A stretch of DNA of 64,000 nt, from NCBI RefSeq assembly GCF_001431645.1, contig NZ_LLXU01000076.1:85531-149530 (forward strand), read 5' to 3'. Every line of letters begins with the position of its first letter. Within the stretch, counting starts at the first letter, position 1. A program made the position numbers and the translations under genes. Shown here one piece after another: positions 9,359-18,709 of this stretch. The DNA is from Stenotrophomonas panacihumi (GTDB lineage Bacteria; Pseudomonadota; Gammaproteobacteria; Xanthomonadales; Xanthomonadaceae). A model generated the notes under the pieces. The model was not told the origin of the DNA. It saw only the letters and a program-made list of their open reading frames with translations, and searched no databases.

Positions 9359-10122
9359 GCGCCAGCGCGCTGTATTTCGGCCATGTCGTGCATCGGCGCC
9401 ATGCGCCGCATGCGCATGCGTTCCGCTATCCCATCGCGCAGCTCATGGTGGACCTGGACGAGCTGCCCGGGCTCTTCGCGCGGCGCTGGCTGTGGTCGGT
9501 GGACCGCCCGAACCTGGCCGCGTTCCATCGTCGCGATTACCTCGGCGCGCCGGAGGTGCCGTTGTCCGAAGCGGTGCGCGACAGGGTGGAGGAAGAACTG
9601 GGGCGCCGCCCGACCGGCCCGATCCGCCTGCTCACCCATCCGCGCTACGCCGGGCATGTCTTCAACCCGGTGAGCTTCTATTACTGCTACGCGGCCGACG
9701 GGCAGACGCTGGCGTGCATCGTCGCCGAGATCACCAACACGCCGTGGAAGCAGCGCCACGCCTACGTCCTGCCGGTCGAGACGGCGGAACGGCGCGGCGA
9801 GGTCCTGCGCTGGCGCTTCGACAAGCGCTTCCACGTTTCGCCCTTCATGCCCATGGATTGCGCCTACGACTGGCGCTTCGGCGCGCCGGGCGAGCGGCTG
9901 GACGTGCACATGCAGGTCTGGCGCGATGGCGTGCGCCAGTTCGACGCGACCCAGCACATGCAGCGCCGGCCGCTCGATGGCCCCGGCCTGGCGCGCGTGC
10001 TGGCGCGCTATCCGCTGATGACCCTGCAGGTCGTCGGCGCCATCCACTGGCACGCACTGCGGTTGTGGCTCAAGCGCAACCCCGTGCACGACCACCCTAC
10101 CCTCGCCGGGAGATCGAGATGA
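9355..10122 (+). CDS. DUF1365 family protein
   Basis: A 255-residue DUF1365 protein, recognised by its N-terminus ([18 protein letters not shown]), the [18 protein letters not shown] segment and the C-terminal amphipathic region ([18 protein letters not shown]). The biochemical role is not established. It is almost always adjacent to the FAD oxidase and a CFA-type methyltransferase, suggesting a step in acyl-chain modification. Translational coupling is likely on both sides: ATGA overlaps with the gene before and the gene after. Confidence 0.88.
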   Translation: MSASALYFGHVVHRRHAPHAHAFRYPIAQLMVDLDELPGLFARRWLWSVDRPNLAAFHRRDYLGAPEVPLSEAVRDRVEEELGRRPTGPIRLLTHPRYAGHVFNPVSFYYCYAADGQTLACIVAEITNTPWKQRHAYVLPVETAERRGEVLRWRFDKRFHVSPFMPMDCAYDWRFGAPGERLDVHMQVWRDGVRQFDATQHMQRRPLDGPGLARVLARYPLMTLQVVGAIHWHALRLWLKRNPVHDHPTLAGRSR

Positions 10123-11378
10123 ACCCGATGCACCGCACCCTTTCCCTGTCGCGCCCCGGCACGCTGGACCAGTTCCTGCGCGCGCGCTTGCTGCAACAGT
10201 TGGCGAACCTGCGCGATGGCGCCCTGTGCGTGCGCGATGCGCTGGGCGAAGTCGTGCTGGGCGATGCGAGCGGCCCGTTGCGGGCTGTCGTCACCATCGA
10301 GGACCCGGCGTTCTACCGCGCCGTGGCCGCACAGGGCAGCGTCGGCGCGGGCGAGGCCTATATCCGCGGCGACTGGCACTGCGACGACCTCGTCGCCCTG
10401 GTGCGGCTGCTGGTGCGCAACCGCGACCTGCTCGACGGCATGGAGCGCGGGCCGGCGCGGATCGGCGGCTGGCTGTTGCGCGGGTGGAACCGGCTGCGGC
10501 GTAACACCCGCGACGGTAGCCGCCGCAACATCGCCGCGCATTACGACCTCGGCAACAAGTTCTTCGCGCTGTTCCTTTCCCCGGACCTGATGTATTCCTC
10601 GGCGATCTTCGCCGACCCGGCCGAATCGCTCGAAGCCGCCTCGCATCGCAAGCTCGAACGCATCTGCCGGCAGCTGCGCCTGCAACCGGGCGACCGCGTG
10701 ATCGAGATCGGCACCGGTTGGGGCGGCTTCGCGCTGCATGCGGCGCGGTACTACGGCTGCCACGTCACCACCACCACCATTTCCGCCGAGCAGTACGCGC
10801 TGGCGGAGGAACGCATCCGGGAAGCCGGGCTGGAATCGCGCATCACCCTGCTGCAGCAGGACTACCGCGACCTGCAGGGCGAGTACGACAAGCTGGTGTC
10901 GATCGAGATGATCGAGGCCATCGGCGCCGAATTCCTCGACACCTATTTCTCCACCGTGGCGCGTCTGCTCAAGCCCGAGGGGCTGGCCCTGCTGCAGGCC
11001 ATCACCATCGAGGACACGCGCTACGCGCAGGCGCTGCGCAGCGTGGACTACATCAAGCGCTTCGTGTTTCCCGGCAGCTTCATCCCGTCGATCGAGGCGA
11101 TGCTGCGCGCCAAGACCCGGGCCAGCGACCTGCAGCTCGTCGGCCAGCACGACTTCGGCCATTCCTACGCGTTGACCCTGCGCAACTGGCGGCAGCGTTT
11201 CCTCGGCCAGCGCCCTGCCGTGCGCGCGCAGGGTTTCGACGAGGCGTTCATCCGCCTGTGGGAGTTCTACCTGGCCTATTGCGAGGGCGGCTTCCTGGAG
11301 CGCTCCATCGGCGTATCGCATCTGCTGCTCGCGCGCCCCGGCTACCGCCCGCCGCTGGCGGTGGATGCGGAGGGCTGA
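10119..11378 (+). CDS. Cyclopropane-fatty-acyl-phospholipid synthase family methyltransferase
   Basis: A 419-residue S-adenosylmethionine methyltransferase of the CFA synthase family. An N-terminal lipid-binding domain (about 1-140) precedes the catalytic domain, which begins at [13 protein letters not shown] and carries the SAM loop [16 protein letters not shown] and the SIEMIEAIG segment. The C-terminal [11 protein letters not shown] is typical of the proteobacterial subgroup linked to DUF1365. It would methylate or cyclopropanate the double bond of phospholipid acyl chains. A second, more divergent paralogue lies two genes downstream. The start overlaps the DUF1365 stop. Confidence 0.9.
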   Translation: MNPMHRTLSLSRPGTLDQFLRARLLQQLANLRDGALCVRDALGEVVLGDASGPLRAVVTIEDPAFYRAVAAQGSVGAGEAYIRGDWHCDDLVALVRLLVRNRDLLDGMERGPARIGGWLLRGWNRLRRNTRDGSRRNIAAHYDLGNKFFALFLSPDLMYSSAIFADPAESLEAASHRKLERICRQLRLQPGDRVIEIGTGWGGFALHAARYYGCHVTTTTISAEQYALAEERIREAGLESRITLLQQDYRDLQGEYDKLVSIEMIEAIGAEFLDTYFSTVARLLKPEGLALLQAITIEDTRYAQALRSVDYIKRFVFPGSFIPSIEAMLRAKTRASDLQLVGQHDFGHSYALTLRNWRQRFLGQRPAVRAQGFDEAFIRLWEFYLAYCEGGFLERSIGVSHLLLARPGYRPPLAVDAEG

Positions 11379-11382
11379 GGCG

Positions 11383-12171
11383 ATGGGCGCGCTGGCGTGG
11401 GTGGCACTCGCGATGCTGGGCGTGATGCTGGCTGGCTGGGCGTGGCAGCGCCGGCACCAGAACATCGGCATCGTCGATGCGTTGTGGGCATTGGGCGTGG
11501 GCGGCAGCGCGGTGGCGATCGCGGCGGCCGGCGATGGCGCGCCCGCCGTGCGCGTGGCATTGGCGGTGTTCGGCGGCCTGTGGGGCCTGCGGCTGGGCTG
11601 GCATCTGTGGCAGCGCGTGCGCGGCGAAGCGGAAGACGGGCGCTATGCGCATCTGCGCGCGCACTGGCACGGCCACCAGGGCTGGATCCTCGGCTTCTTC
11701 ATCGGCCAGGCATTGCTGGTGGTGTTGTTCGCGCTGCCCTTCGTCGCGGCGGCGGGGCAGCCGGAGGCCAGCGCGTGGCGAATCGCGCTGGCGGCGGTGG
11801 TCTGGGGAGTGAGTGTCGGCGGCGAAGCCATCGCCGACCGGCAGCTGGCGCGCTTCAGGGCGGATCCTTCGAACAAGGGCCAGGTCTGCCGTGTCGGCCT
11901 GTGGCGATATTCGCGCCATCCGAACTACTTCTTCGAATGGCTGCACTGGTTCACCTACGTCGTGCTGGCCGCCGGCGCGCCGTTGGGTTGGCTGGCGTGG
12001 AGCGGGCCGGTGGTCATGTACGTCTTCCTGCGCTGGCTCAGCGGCGTGCCCTATACGGAGCAGCAGGCGTTGCGCACGCGCGGCCAGGCCTATCGGGATT
12101 ACCAGCGCACCACCTCGATGATCTTTCCCTGGCCGCCGCGCCGTTCTCCTGCTTCGGAGTCCCCGCCATGA
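11383..12171 (+). CDS. DUF1295 integral membrane protein (steroid-reductase-like)
   Basis: A 262-residue polytopic membrane protein with six or more hydrophobic helices and the DUF1295 C-terminal signature CRVGLWRYSRHPNYFFEW, related to the 3-oxo-5-alpha-steroid 4-dehydrogenase C-terminal domain. It may reduce an unsaturated lipid intermediate using NADPH; this is inference from the fold family. The ATG at 11383 lies four bases after the preceding stop; an in-frame ATG at 11365 would overlap the previous gene and was not chosen. Its stop overlaps the next start. Confidence 0.85.
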   Translation: MGALAWVALAMLGVMLAGWAWQRRHQNIGIVDALWALGVGGSAVAIAAAGDGAPAVRVALAVFGGLWGLRLGWHLWQRVRGEAEDGRYAHLRAHWHGHQGWILGFFIGQALLVVLFALPFVAAAGQPEASAWRIALAAVVWGVSVGGEAIADRQLARFRADPSNKGQVCRVGLWRYSRHPNYFFEWLHWFTYVVLAAGAPLGWLAWSGPVVMYVFLRWLSGVPYTEQQALRTRGQAYRDYQRTTSMIFPWPPRRSPASESPP

Positions 12172-13241
12172 CCCACGCCGTTGCCCTGCCCGCCCCGGTG
12201 GATACCGCGCCGGGCCTCACCGGACTGGCCGAGCGCGGCCTGGTGCCCGATGCCCTGCTGCGCTGGGGCATGCGCCGGCTGTGCGCGCAACGCCTGCGCG
12301 ATGAACGCGCCGGTGGCCTGGAAGCGCAATCGGACCGCCAGTCCGCACGCCTGCTCGAATTGGCGAGCAGTCCACTCGCGCTGCACGTGGAGGCGGCGAA
12401 CCGCCAGCACTACGAGGTGCCGCCGGCGTTCTTCCAGGCCTGCCTGGGACGCCGGCTGAAATACAGCAGCTGCTATTACCCCACGGGGCGCGAAAGCCTG
12501 GACGAAGCCGAAGAGGCGATGCTCGCCCTCTACGAGGCGCGCGCCGGCCTGGCCGACGGGCAGGACATCCTCGAACTCGGCTGCGGCTGGGGTTCGCTCA
12601 CCTTGTGGATGGCCGAGCGCTTCCCGAACGCGTCGATCACCGCGGTCTCCAACTCTCGCGGCCAGCGCGCCCACATCGAAGCGCAGTGCAAGGCACGCGG
12701 GTTGTCCAATGTGCTGGTATTGACCTGTGACGTGAACCGGCTGGCGTTGCCCGCGCGCGCGTTCGACCGCTGCATCTCGGTGGAAATGTTCGAGCACCTG
12801 CGCAACTACGATGCCCTGTTCGCCCGCATCGCGCGTTGGCTGCGGCCCGACGGCGTGCTGTTCGCGCACGTCTTCGCCCACCGCGAGCTGCTCTACCCCT
12901 TCGAGACCGATGGCGAGAACGACTGGATGGCGCGCCATTTCTTCACCGGCGGGCTGATGCCGGCGGCCGACACCTTCCTGCATTTCCAGCATGATCTGCA
13001 GCTGCAGTCCCGCTGGCTGCTCGACGGCACGCACTACCAGCGCACCGCCAACCACTGGCTGGAACGCCAGGACGCGCATCGCGACGTATTGATGCCGGTG
13101 CTGCGCCAGACGTATGGCGAAGCGGCGGCGGCGCTGTGGTGGCAGCGCTGGCGGATGTTCTGGATGGCCTGCGCCGAACTGTTCGGCTACGACGGCGGCC
13201 AGGAATGGCTGGTGGCCCACTACCAATTCCGACCGCGCTGA
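12168..13241 (+). CDS. Second CFA-type SAM-dependent methyltransferase
   Basis: A 357-residue class I methyltransferase resembling CFA synthases but shorter at the N-terminus. The SAM loop is LELGCGWGSLTLWMAERFP, followed by SVEMFEHLRNY. An N-terminal helical region (NRQHYEVPPAFF, then KYSSCYYPTG) corresponds to the substrate-entry part of CFA synthases. The R. sphaeroides ChrR regulon includes similar enzymes that methylate unsaturated acyl chains on the route to furan fatty acids, so a comparable role is possible. The start overlaps the DUF1295 stop (ATGA). Confidence 0.85.
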   Translation: MTHAVALPAPVDTAPGLTGLAERGLVPDALLRWGMRRLCAQRLRDERAGGLEAQSDRQSARLLELASSPLALHVEAANRQHYEVPPAFFQACLGRRLKYSSCYYPTGRESLDEAEEAMLALYEARAGLADGQDILELGCGWGSLTLWMAERFPNASITAVSNSRGQRAHIEAQCKARGLSNVLVLTCDVNRLALPARAFDRCISVEMFEHLRNYDALFARIARWLRPDGVLFAHVFAHRELLYPFETDGENDWMARHFFTGGLMPAADTFLHFQHDLQLQSRWLLDGTHYQRTANHWLERQDAHRDVLMPVLRQTYGEAAAALWWQRWRMFWMACAELFGYDGGQEWLVAHYQFRPR

Positions 13242-13252
13242 AGGAGACCATG

Positions 13253-13798
13253 ATGCGTGCGAGCCTGCCCCTGATCTCGATCCTGTGCGTCTGCCTGGCC
13301 GGCCTGGTGGTCGCGGCTTGCAGCGGCCAGCCGGCGCGTCCCTTGCCGCGCGAACCCAAGGTGGACGTTCCGCGTTTCATGGGCGACTGGTACGTCATCG
13401 CGCATATCCCGTCCTGGCCGGAACGCGAGGCTTTCGACGCGGTGGAGTCCTATGCGCCGCGCCCGGATGGCCGCATCCAGACGACTTTCACCTATCGCAA
13501 GGGAAGTTTCGATGCGCCGCTGAAGACGATGCATCCGATCGGCCGGGTGAAGGCGGACGGCGGCGGCGCGGTGTGGGACATGCAGTTCGTGTGGCCGGTG
13601 CAGGCCGAGTACGTGATCGCCTGGGTCAGCCCGGACTACCAGCAGACCATCGTGGCGCGCAGCAAGCGCGACTACGTGTGGTTCATGTCGCGCACGCCGC
13701 AGGTGTCGGCAGCGGATTACCAGCGGGCGATCGCGCGCATCGCCGCGCTGGGGTATGACACGAGCAAGGTGCGGCGCGTGCCGCAGGCGCCGCGCTGA
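13253..13798 (+). CDS. Lipocalin family lipoprotein (Blc-like)
   Basis: A 181-residue lipoprotein. The signal peptide ends in a lipobox (LVVAAC), and the mature protein begins the lipocalin fold with the conserved GxW motif (FMGDWYVIAHIP). Bacterial lipocalins such as Blc bind fatty acids or lysophospholipids at the outer membrane, which suits the last place in a lipid-modification operon. Two ATGs lie side by side; 13253 was preferred because the AAGGAG at 13241-13246 is then six bases away rather than three. Confidence 0.85.
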   Translation: MRASLPLISILCVCLAGLVVAACSGQPARPLPREPKVDVPRFMGDWYVIAHIPSWPEREAFDAVESYAPRPDGRIQTTFTYRKGSFDAPLKTMHPIGRVKADGGGAVWDMQFVWPVQAEYVIAWVSPDYQQTIVARSKRDYVWFMSRTPQVSAADYQRAIARIAALGYDTSKVRRVPQAPR

Positions 13799-13811
13799 GC
13801 TGGGGGCGCCG

Positions 13812-14129
13812 TCATCGTGAACGGCTGTTTCCGTGGAGACGCCACCTGTACAGGAAGAGGCCACCCACCATCCCAGCCGCGACAATGCCGTTCGCACATG
13901 TATCGAGCAGCAGCAACTGCCCGGCGGAAAAGTAGAGGGTGACGCCGTGTGCGAACACCGGCTGGACAGCACCGCTGGCGATGTCCGGCACCGTCGGTGC
14001 ATGCGCCAGATACTTCTCGTTCAAGACCGCATGCACGACAAACAATGCGGCCGCCAGGGTCAAGGACACCGCCGCGCCGATGGCGGCCCAGCGGGCATTC
14101 ACGGGGTGTCCGTCCAGTCGAGCAGACAC
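13812..14129 (-). CDS. Small membrane protein, unknown function
   Basis: A 105-residue protein with three predicted hydrophobic segments (about residues 13-33, 58-75 and 79-93). No family recognised. It starts six bases after the stop of the upstream glycoside hydrolase on the same strand and is probably the last gene of that operon. Composition is protein-like rather than a shadow frame, but the call rests on that and on spacing. It converges with the lipocalin gene. Confidence 0.5.
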   Translation of the reverse strand: MSARLDGHPVNARWAAIGAAVSLTLAAALFVVHAVLNEKYLAHAPTVPDIASGAVQPVFAHGVTLYFSAGQLLLLDTCANGIVAAGMVGGLFLYRWRLHGNSRSR

Positions 14130-14135
14130 CGCCCG

Positions 14136-15425
14136 CTACTCCACCCGCAGCGGGAAGTTCGCGTACGCCGCGTGCCCCTGCCCGTCGCGCACTTCGACGA
14201 ACAGGCGATAATTGCCCGGCTTCCGCGGCGCGGTCAGCGTGATCTCTCCCGCGCCGGCTGCCTGGATCACGCCTTCCACCGCGTCCGGCAGGTGCTCCGG
14301 GTCGCCACCGATACTGGTCGCCGTGGTTTCCTCGCGCAGCGTCCAGCGATAGTCCAGCGCATCCCCTTCCCTGTCCGAGGCGCGCACATGCGCCTTGTGC
14401 GGGCTGCCCGGCTTGAGCACGACGCTGCTCGTCGCCAGCCGGTCATCCACCCGGATCGGCGCGATCGACGGCGCGCGGTTCTCCGGCCACTGGCCGGTCC
14501 ACGCGAACTGCATCGCGTCCACGCTCGGCGTCGATTCGCCATCCGCCAGGAACAGGCCGTACCACGTCGGCGTGCGCTCCTGCTTCTGGCCCCACAGGAA
14601 CACGAACGAGCCCAAGCCCTGGCGATGTTCGCCGCCGATGTAACGCTGGTAACGCTCCAGCAGCACACCGGCCTTGCGCGAGGCGTCGTCCTCGATGGGC
14701 GCCTCCCAGCGCGTCAGCGGCGATTCCCAGTGGCCGGTCGGGCCCCATTCGGTCACCACGTACGGCCCGGTCCAATGGCTGTCGCGCAGTTTCTCCGGCA
14801 GCTCGCCGAGGTTGCCGTAGAGCTGGATGCCGATCAGGTCCAGGCTGCCGGCGCGCTGCTTGATCTGTTCGATCAACGGGGGGCCGAAGCCGGCCAGCGT
14901 GGTCATCACCGGGTGGTTCGGGTCGACCTCGTGGATCATGTCGGCGATGCCGCCGATCGCATTCCACACCTTCTGGTTGGTGTAGTGCAGGTTGAGCTCG
15001 TTGCCGGCCACCCACATCAACACCGCCGGATGATCCTTCCACGCCTCGACCTCGCCGCGGATACGCGCCAGCTGCGCGGCCACCGCGGCGTCATCGTCGT
15101 AGTTGAAGCCATGGCGCTCGTTGCCGACCTCGATGCCGACGGCCACCTTCAGCCCGAGCCGCTGCGCGTTGTCGAGGAAGGCGCGCATCTGCGCCGGGTC
15201 GCTGTCCACGCGCCAGGTGCGCACGGCATTGCCGCCGCGCGCGGCGAGTTCGTCGAGATGGCCGCTGCCACCGCCGCCCTTGATGAAGAACGGCTTCCCG
15301 TCCACGAACAGCCGGTAGCTGCCCTCGGTCTCGACGATCTTCACCTGGCTCGGCCCGGCTGCCAGCGCCGGCCCCCACGGGGCCAGCATCAGCAGGCACG
15401 ACAGCATCCACTTCATGGCACGCAT
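14136..15425 (-). CDS. Secreted glycoside hydrolase, GH2-like TIM barrel (clan GH-A)
   Basis: A 429-residue secreted protein: a signal peptide (cleavage near PALAAG) is followed by a clan GH-A type TIM barrel resembling the catalytic part of GH2 enzymes. The probable acid/base is Glu143 in WVAGNELN and the probable nucleophile Glu226 in VVTEWGPTG. The C-terminal 100 residues (from about SIAPIRVDD) form an Ig/PKD-like domain. It lacks the N-terminal sugar-binding domains of full GH2 enzymes, so the substrate is uncertain. The start at 15425 was chosen for GGAGG seven bases upstream. It follows the second halogenase by 28 bases, tying a secreted carbohydrate enzyme to the TonB receptor operon. 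Confidence 0.82.
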   Translation of the reverse strand: MRAMKWMLSCLLMLAPWGPALAAGPSQVKIVETEGSYRLFVDGKPFFIKGGGGSGHLDELAARGGNAVRTWRVDSDPAQMRAFLDNAQRLGLKVAVGIEVGNERHGFNYDDDAAVAAQLARIRGEVEAWKDHPAVLMWVAGNELNLHYTNQKVWNAIGGIADMIHEVDPNHPVMTTLAGFGPPLIEQIKQRAGSLDLIGIQLYGNLGELPEKLRDSHWTGPYVVTEWGPTGHWESPLTRWEAPIEDDASRKAGVLLERYQRYIGGEHRQGLGSFVFLWGQKQERTPTWYGLFLADGESTPSVDAMQFAWTGQWPENRAPSIAPIRVDDRLATSSVVLKPGSPHKAHVRASDREGDALDYRWTLREETTATSIGGDPEHLPDAVEGVIQAAGAGEITLTAPRKPGNYRLFVEVRDGQGHAAYANFPLRVE

Positions 15426-15453
15426 GGCGTGGCCTCCTCGGGTGATGGGGTGA

Positions 15454-16965
15454 TCAGCGCTGGGTCGTGGCCGGGCACCAGCGGTCCAGGTAGGCCTGGT
15501 GGCTGGGCAGCTGCGCGGCCGTGCGCGCGGCATGCTCGCGCGCGGCGTTGAGGAAGCGGGCCAGTTCCTCGTCGCCCATCAGGTCGGCGGTGGGATGGTG
15601 CTGCTTTGGCATGTTGCCCTGCCCCATCATCACCTGGATCCACGAGTTCTCGGCGAACAGCTCGTTGGGCTGGTGGAACACGATGCCGGTCTCGCGGAAC
15701 AGGTCGATGCGATGCTGCAGCGAGGGCGGCAGGGTCATCTCGTGGCAGGCGCGCCAATAGGCGGTGTCGCGGCGGTCGGTCAAGGCGTAGTGCAGCACCA
15801 CGAAGTCGCGCACATGCACCAGCTCCTCGGCCATCTGCCGGTTGTACTCCTCGATGTCCACCGCGGTGAGTACCTTCGGGAAGCACTGCATCAGGCGGGT
15901 GATGCCGCGCTGGATCAGGTGGATGGTGGTCGATTCCAGTGGCTCGATGAAGCTGCCCGCCAAGCCCAGCGCGATGCAGTTGCGATACCAGCTGTGTTCG
16001 CGCCGGCCGGGACGGAAGCGGATCTGCAGCATCCGCGAGGTCTGTTCGCCACGCAGGCTGCCCTCGAAGATCTCCCGCGCGCGGCCATCGTCCATGTGCC
16101 GGCTCGAATAGACGATGCCGTTGCCGACGCGCCGCTGTAGAGGAATCCGCCACTGCCAGCCGGCCTCCTCGGCGATGGCGCTGGTGTACGGCGCGGCATC
16201 TTCCACCGCGGCGGTCTGCACCGCCTGCGCGCTGTCGTTGAACAGCCAGTGCGACCAGTCCTCGAAGCCCACCCCCAGCGCCTTGTCGATCAGCAGGGCG
16301 CGGAAGCCCGTGCAGTCGATGAACAGGTCGCCTTCGATGACGTCGCCCGATTCCAGCCGCAGCGAGCGGATGCAGCCGGTGTCTTCGTGCAGCAGCACGT
16401 CGGCGATCTTTCCCTCCACGCGCCGCGTGCCGTGTTGTTCGGCGATCTGGCGCATGAACTTGCCGTACAGGCTGGCGTCGAAGTGGTACGCGTAGTTCAT
16501 GCCCATCTTGGGCAGGTGGGCGAAGCGCCTCTCGCGCGCGGCCACGGACTCGACGTTGTAGTCGGCGTAGTCGCTGGCCAATCCACGTTCGCGGCCGCGC
16601 AGCCAGAAGTGCTGGAAACCGGCGGTCCAGTGGTCGCGGCCGGTGGTGCCGAAGGAATGGAAATAACGGTGGCCGATGTCGCGCCAGTTCTCGAACAGGA
16701 TGCCGAGCTTGATCGCGCCCTGCGTGGCGGCCATGAATTCGCGCTCGTCGATCTCCATCAGCCGGTGGAAGGTCACCAGCGGCGGAATCGTCGCCTCGCC
16801 CACGCCCACGGTGCCGATCTGCTCGGACTCCACCAGCGTGATCTCGAGCTGCCGCCCGAGGATTTTGGAGATCGCCGCGGCGGCCATCCAGCCGGCCGTG
16901 CCGCCGCCAGCGATGACGACGCGGCGTACCGGCGTGGCGGGAAGGTCGAGTGCGTCGCGGGTCAT
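15454..16965 (-). CDS. Flavin-dependent tryptophan-halogenase-family protein (second copy)
   Basis: A 503-residue flavin-dependent halogenase family protein. It has the FAD motif GGGTAGW (20-26), GVGEATIPP, the catalytic lysine equivalent Lys86 (AIKLGILFENW) and an intact halogenase signature W-x-W-x-I-P (WQWRIP, 270-275). Enzymes of this kind from Xanthomonas and Brevundimonas, also near TonB receptors, prefer bromide and halogenate indole in vitro; their physiological role is unknown. The enzyme would need reduced FAD from a separate reductase, not encoded here. The start at 16965 lies 14 bases after the cupin gene stop. Confidence 0.88.
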   Translation of the reverse strand: MTRDALDLPATPVRRVVIAGGGTAGWMAAAAISKILGRQLEITLVESEQIGTVGVGEATIPPLVTFHRLMEIDEREFMAATQGAIKLGILFENWRDIGHRYFHSFGTTGRDHWTAGFQHFWLRGRERGLASDYADYNVESVAARERRFAHLPKMGMNYAYHFDASLYGKFMRQIAEQHGTRRVEGKIADVLLHEDTGCIRSLRLESGDVIEGDLFIDCTGFRALLIDKALGVGFEDWSHWLFNDSAQAVQTAAVEDAAPYTSAIAEEAGWQWRIPLQRRVGNGIVYSSRHMDDGRAREIFEGSLRGEQTSRMLQIRFRPGRREHSWYRNCIALGLAGSFIEPLESTTIHLIQRGITRLMQCFPKVLTAVDIEEYNRQMAEELVHVRDFVVLHYALTDRRDTAYWRACHEMTLPPSLQHRIDLFRETGIVFHQPNELFAENSWIQVMMGQGNMPKQHHPTADLMGDEELARFLNAAREHAARTAAQLPSHQAYLDRWCPATTQR

Positions 16966-16979
16966 GCGGCAGGAGTCCT

Positions 16980-17996
16980 TTAGCGGTTGAGGCGTTGCAG
17001 CAGGCGCGCGCGCAGCTCGCGCGCGACCTCCGGCGTCATCGGTGCCAGCGTGCGGCGCGCGTCCTCGGGAATGTGGCCGGCGGTATCGGCGTCCGGCTCG
17101 AAGACATAGTGGCGGAAGATTTCCTGCCAGGCGGCGCGCTGCTCGTCGGGCAGGTCGCGCACGCTCATCAGCGCCAGCATCAGCGCGTTCATCGGCGAAT
17201 CCATGTAGGCCGGCGTGCGCCGCCACCAGTAGTTGAGCAGCACGTTGAAGGGGTCCAGCCCTTCGACGTGGTGCCACCACAGGCTGGGAATGAAGATCGC
17301 ATCGCCCGGGCCCAGCTCAGCCACCTGCGCATGCGCGAGGGCTTCGGCGAAGCGCGAGAAGCGTGCGTGGTCCGGCGCGGCGAAATCCACCAGGCTCACC
17401 GGCTGGCCGGCCGGGGTCAGGTCCAGCGGGCCGATGTAGAGGTTGCGCAGCTGGTCCGGCGGGAACACGGTGAAGCGGCGGTGGCCCACCGCCACGCAGG
17501 CGATGTTGTCCGGCACGTCCTGGTGCGCGGCGATGCGCGTGCGGTTGCCGACCCACACGCTGAACAGCGGGTCGTGCGCGGACAGGTCCAGGTCGTTCTC
17601 GTCGCGCAGGCCCGGCAGGTAGGTGTCCACCGTGGTCGAGCCCATGTACAGCGAGGGCGGCCGCGCGTCATCGAGATGGCGTTCCATCGCGTCGAGCATC
17701 GCGCCCAGCGGCGGGCGCTCGGTGTGGAAATTGAAGCCGCTCAGCGCGTCGTTGTAGAAGTAGCGGCCTTCCACCTGCGGCGGCGCGACCAGCACCGCCA
17801 CCTGCGCGTCGCGACGAGCGAAGCGGCGCAGGTAGTCGATGGCCGCGCGCGGCGATTCCAGCCCCGCGCGCACCAGCGGCCAGTCCTTCGCCAGCCCGCG
17901 CAGCAGCAGCGGCTCGGTGGACGTGAGGACCTCTTCCGGCAGGGCCCGGGGATCGAGCCCGTGGACCTCGCGAACCTTAGTGGCGACCGGCAGCAC
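16980..17996 (-). CDS. Cupin-like JmjC-type Fe(II)/2-oxoglutarate oxygenase
   Basis: A 338-residue member of the cupin_8/JmjC-like family. The Fe(II) ligands are visible as H-x-D (AHQD, His158/Asp160) and a distal histidine in WWHHVEG (His242 or His243). Such proteins hydroxylate protein or small-molecule substrates. The start is a GTG inside the end of the SapC gene (20-base overlap); no downstream ATG would keep the N-terminal conserved LLLRGLAKDWP segment. It sits between SapC and the second halogenase, the usual arrangement in TonB-receptor halogenase loci. Confidence 0.85.
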   Translation of the reverse strand: MLPVATKVREVHGLDPRALPEEVLTSTEPLLLRGLAKDWPLVRAGLESPRAAIDYLRRFARRDAQVAVLVAPPQVEGRYFYNDALSGFNFHTERPPLGAMLDAMERHLDDARPPSLYMGSTTVDTYLPGLRDENDLDLSAHDPLFSVWVGNRTRIAAHQDVPDNIACVAVGHRRFTVFPPDQLRNLYIGPLDLTPAGQPVSLVDFAAPDHARFSRFAEALAHAQVAELGPGDAIFIPSLWWHHVEGLDPFNVLLNYWWRRTPAYMDSPMNALMLALMSVRDLPDEQRAAWQEIFRHYVFEPDADTAGHIPEDARRTLAPMTPEVARELRARLLQRLNR

Positions 17997-18693
17997 GACG
18001 GCGCTCGGTGCGTTCGATCAGGTCGCGGAAATGCGCGCCCGAGGCGATCACCATGTGGATGGCTTCCAGCGCGCCGCTGCGGTTGAGCTGCGCCAGCGTG
18101 GCGCCGTCGAGCGCGCGCAGGCGCTCTTCGTGGATCGTGTACAAGCCTTCCACCCGCAGCGGGGTGCCGTCGCGCAGGCGCGCGTCGAACGCGAACGGCT
18201 CCAGCAGGTCCAGCGAGAGCAGCAGCGCGGTGAAGCCGGCGTTCTGCTGCAGGCCTTCGTGCAGGGCGCGCAGCACCGAGCCGATGCGTTCCAGGTAGAC
18301 GGTCTGGCCGCCGAACTCCTTGAACACCGGTTCGCCCGGCGCGTCTTCGCCGGCGATGCGCGGGCTGTCCATGTCCACGTGCACGGTCGGTTCGCCATCG
18401 GCGCTGCCGATCAGGAACGGCTTGCGTTCGATCGCCAGCGGCAGGTAGTGCGCGTCCCAGCCGGCCGGTTCCAGGAACAGGTTCTCGTGCTCGCGCAGGC
18501 CCAGCAGGGCCAGCGGATGGAACGCGCCCTCGGCGTCCTTGTGGAAGACGATGGGGTAATGCGCCTGCAACTGGCGGAATTCGCCGGGAAAGGTCAGTAC
18601 GGACATCACTTCGTCGCCCAGCCCGGGCACGCGGCGGGTATCGATGCGCAGCGCGTGGTGGTCGACGTTGTTGAGCAGGACGTGGCGGGTCAT
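17977..18693 (-). CDS. SapC family protein
   Basis: A 238-residue SapC-like protein. SapC was first named in Campylobacter S-layer loci, but these alphaproteobacterial and xanthomonad homologues occur with halogenases and TonB receptors and have no assigned function. Visible features are LTFPGEFRQLQAHYPIVF near the N-terminus and the LEPAGW and FGGQTVYLE segments. No signal peptide or membrane segment, so probably cytoplasmic. It starts 17 bases after the first halogenase gene and overlaps the cupin gene by 20 bases. Confidence 0.85.
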   Translation of the reverse strand: MTRHVLLNNVDHHALRIDTRRVPGLGDEVMSVLTFPGEFRQLQAHYPIVFHKDAEGAFHPLALLGLREHENLFLEPAGWDAHYLPLAIERKPFLIGSADGEPTVHVDMDSPRIAGEDAPGEPVFKEFGGQTVYLERIGSVLRALHEGLQQNAGFTALLLSLDLLEPFAFDARLRDGTPLRVEGLYTIHEERLRALDGATLAQLNRSGALEAIHMVIASGAHFRDLIERTERRRAAGRH

Positions 18694-18709
18694 CGGTCTT
18701 CTTGTCGGA

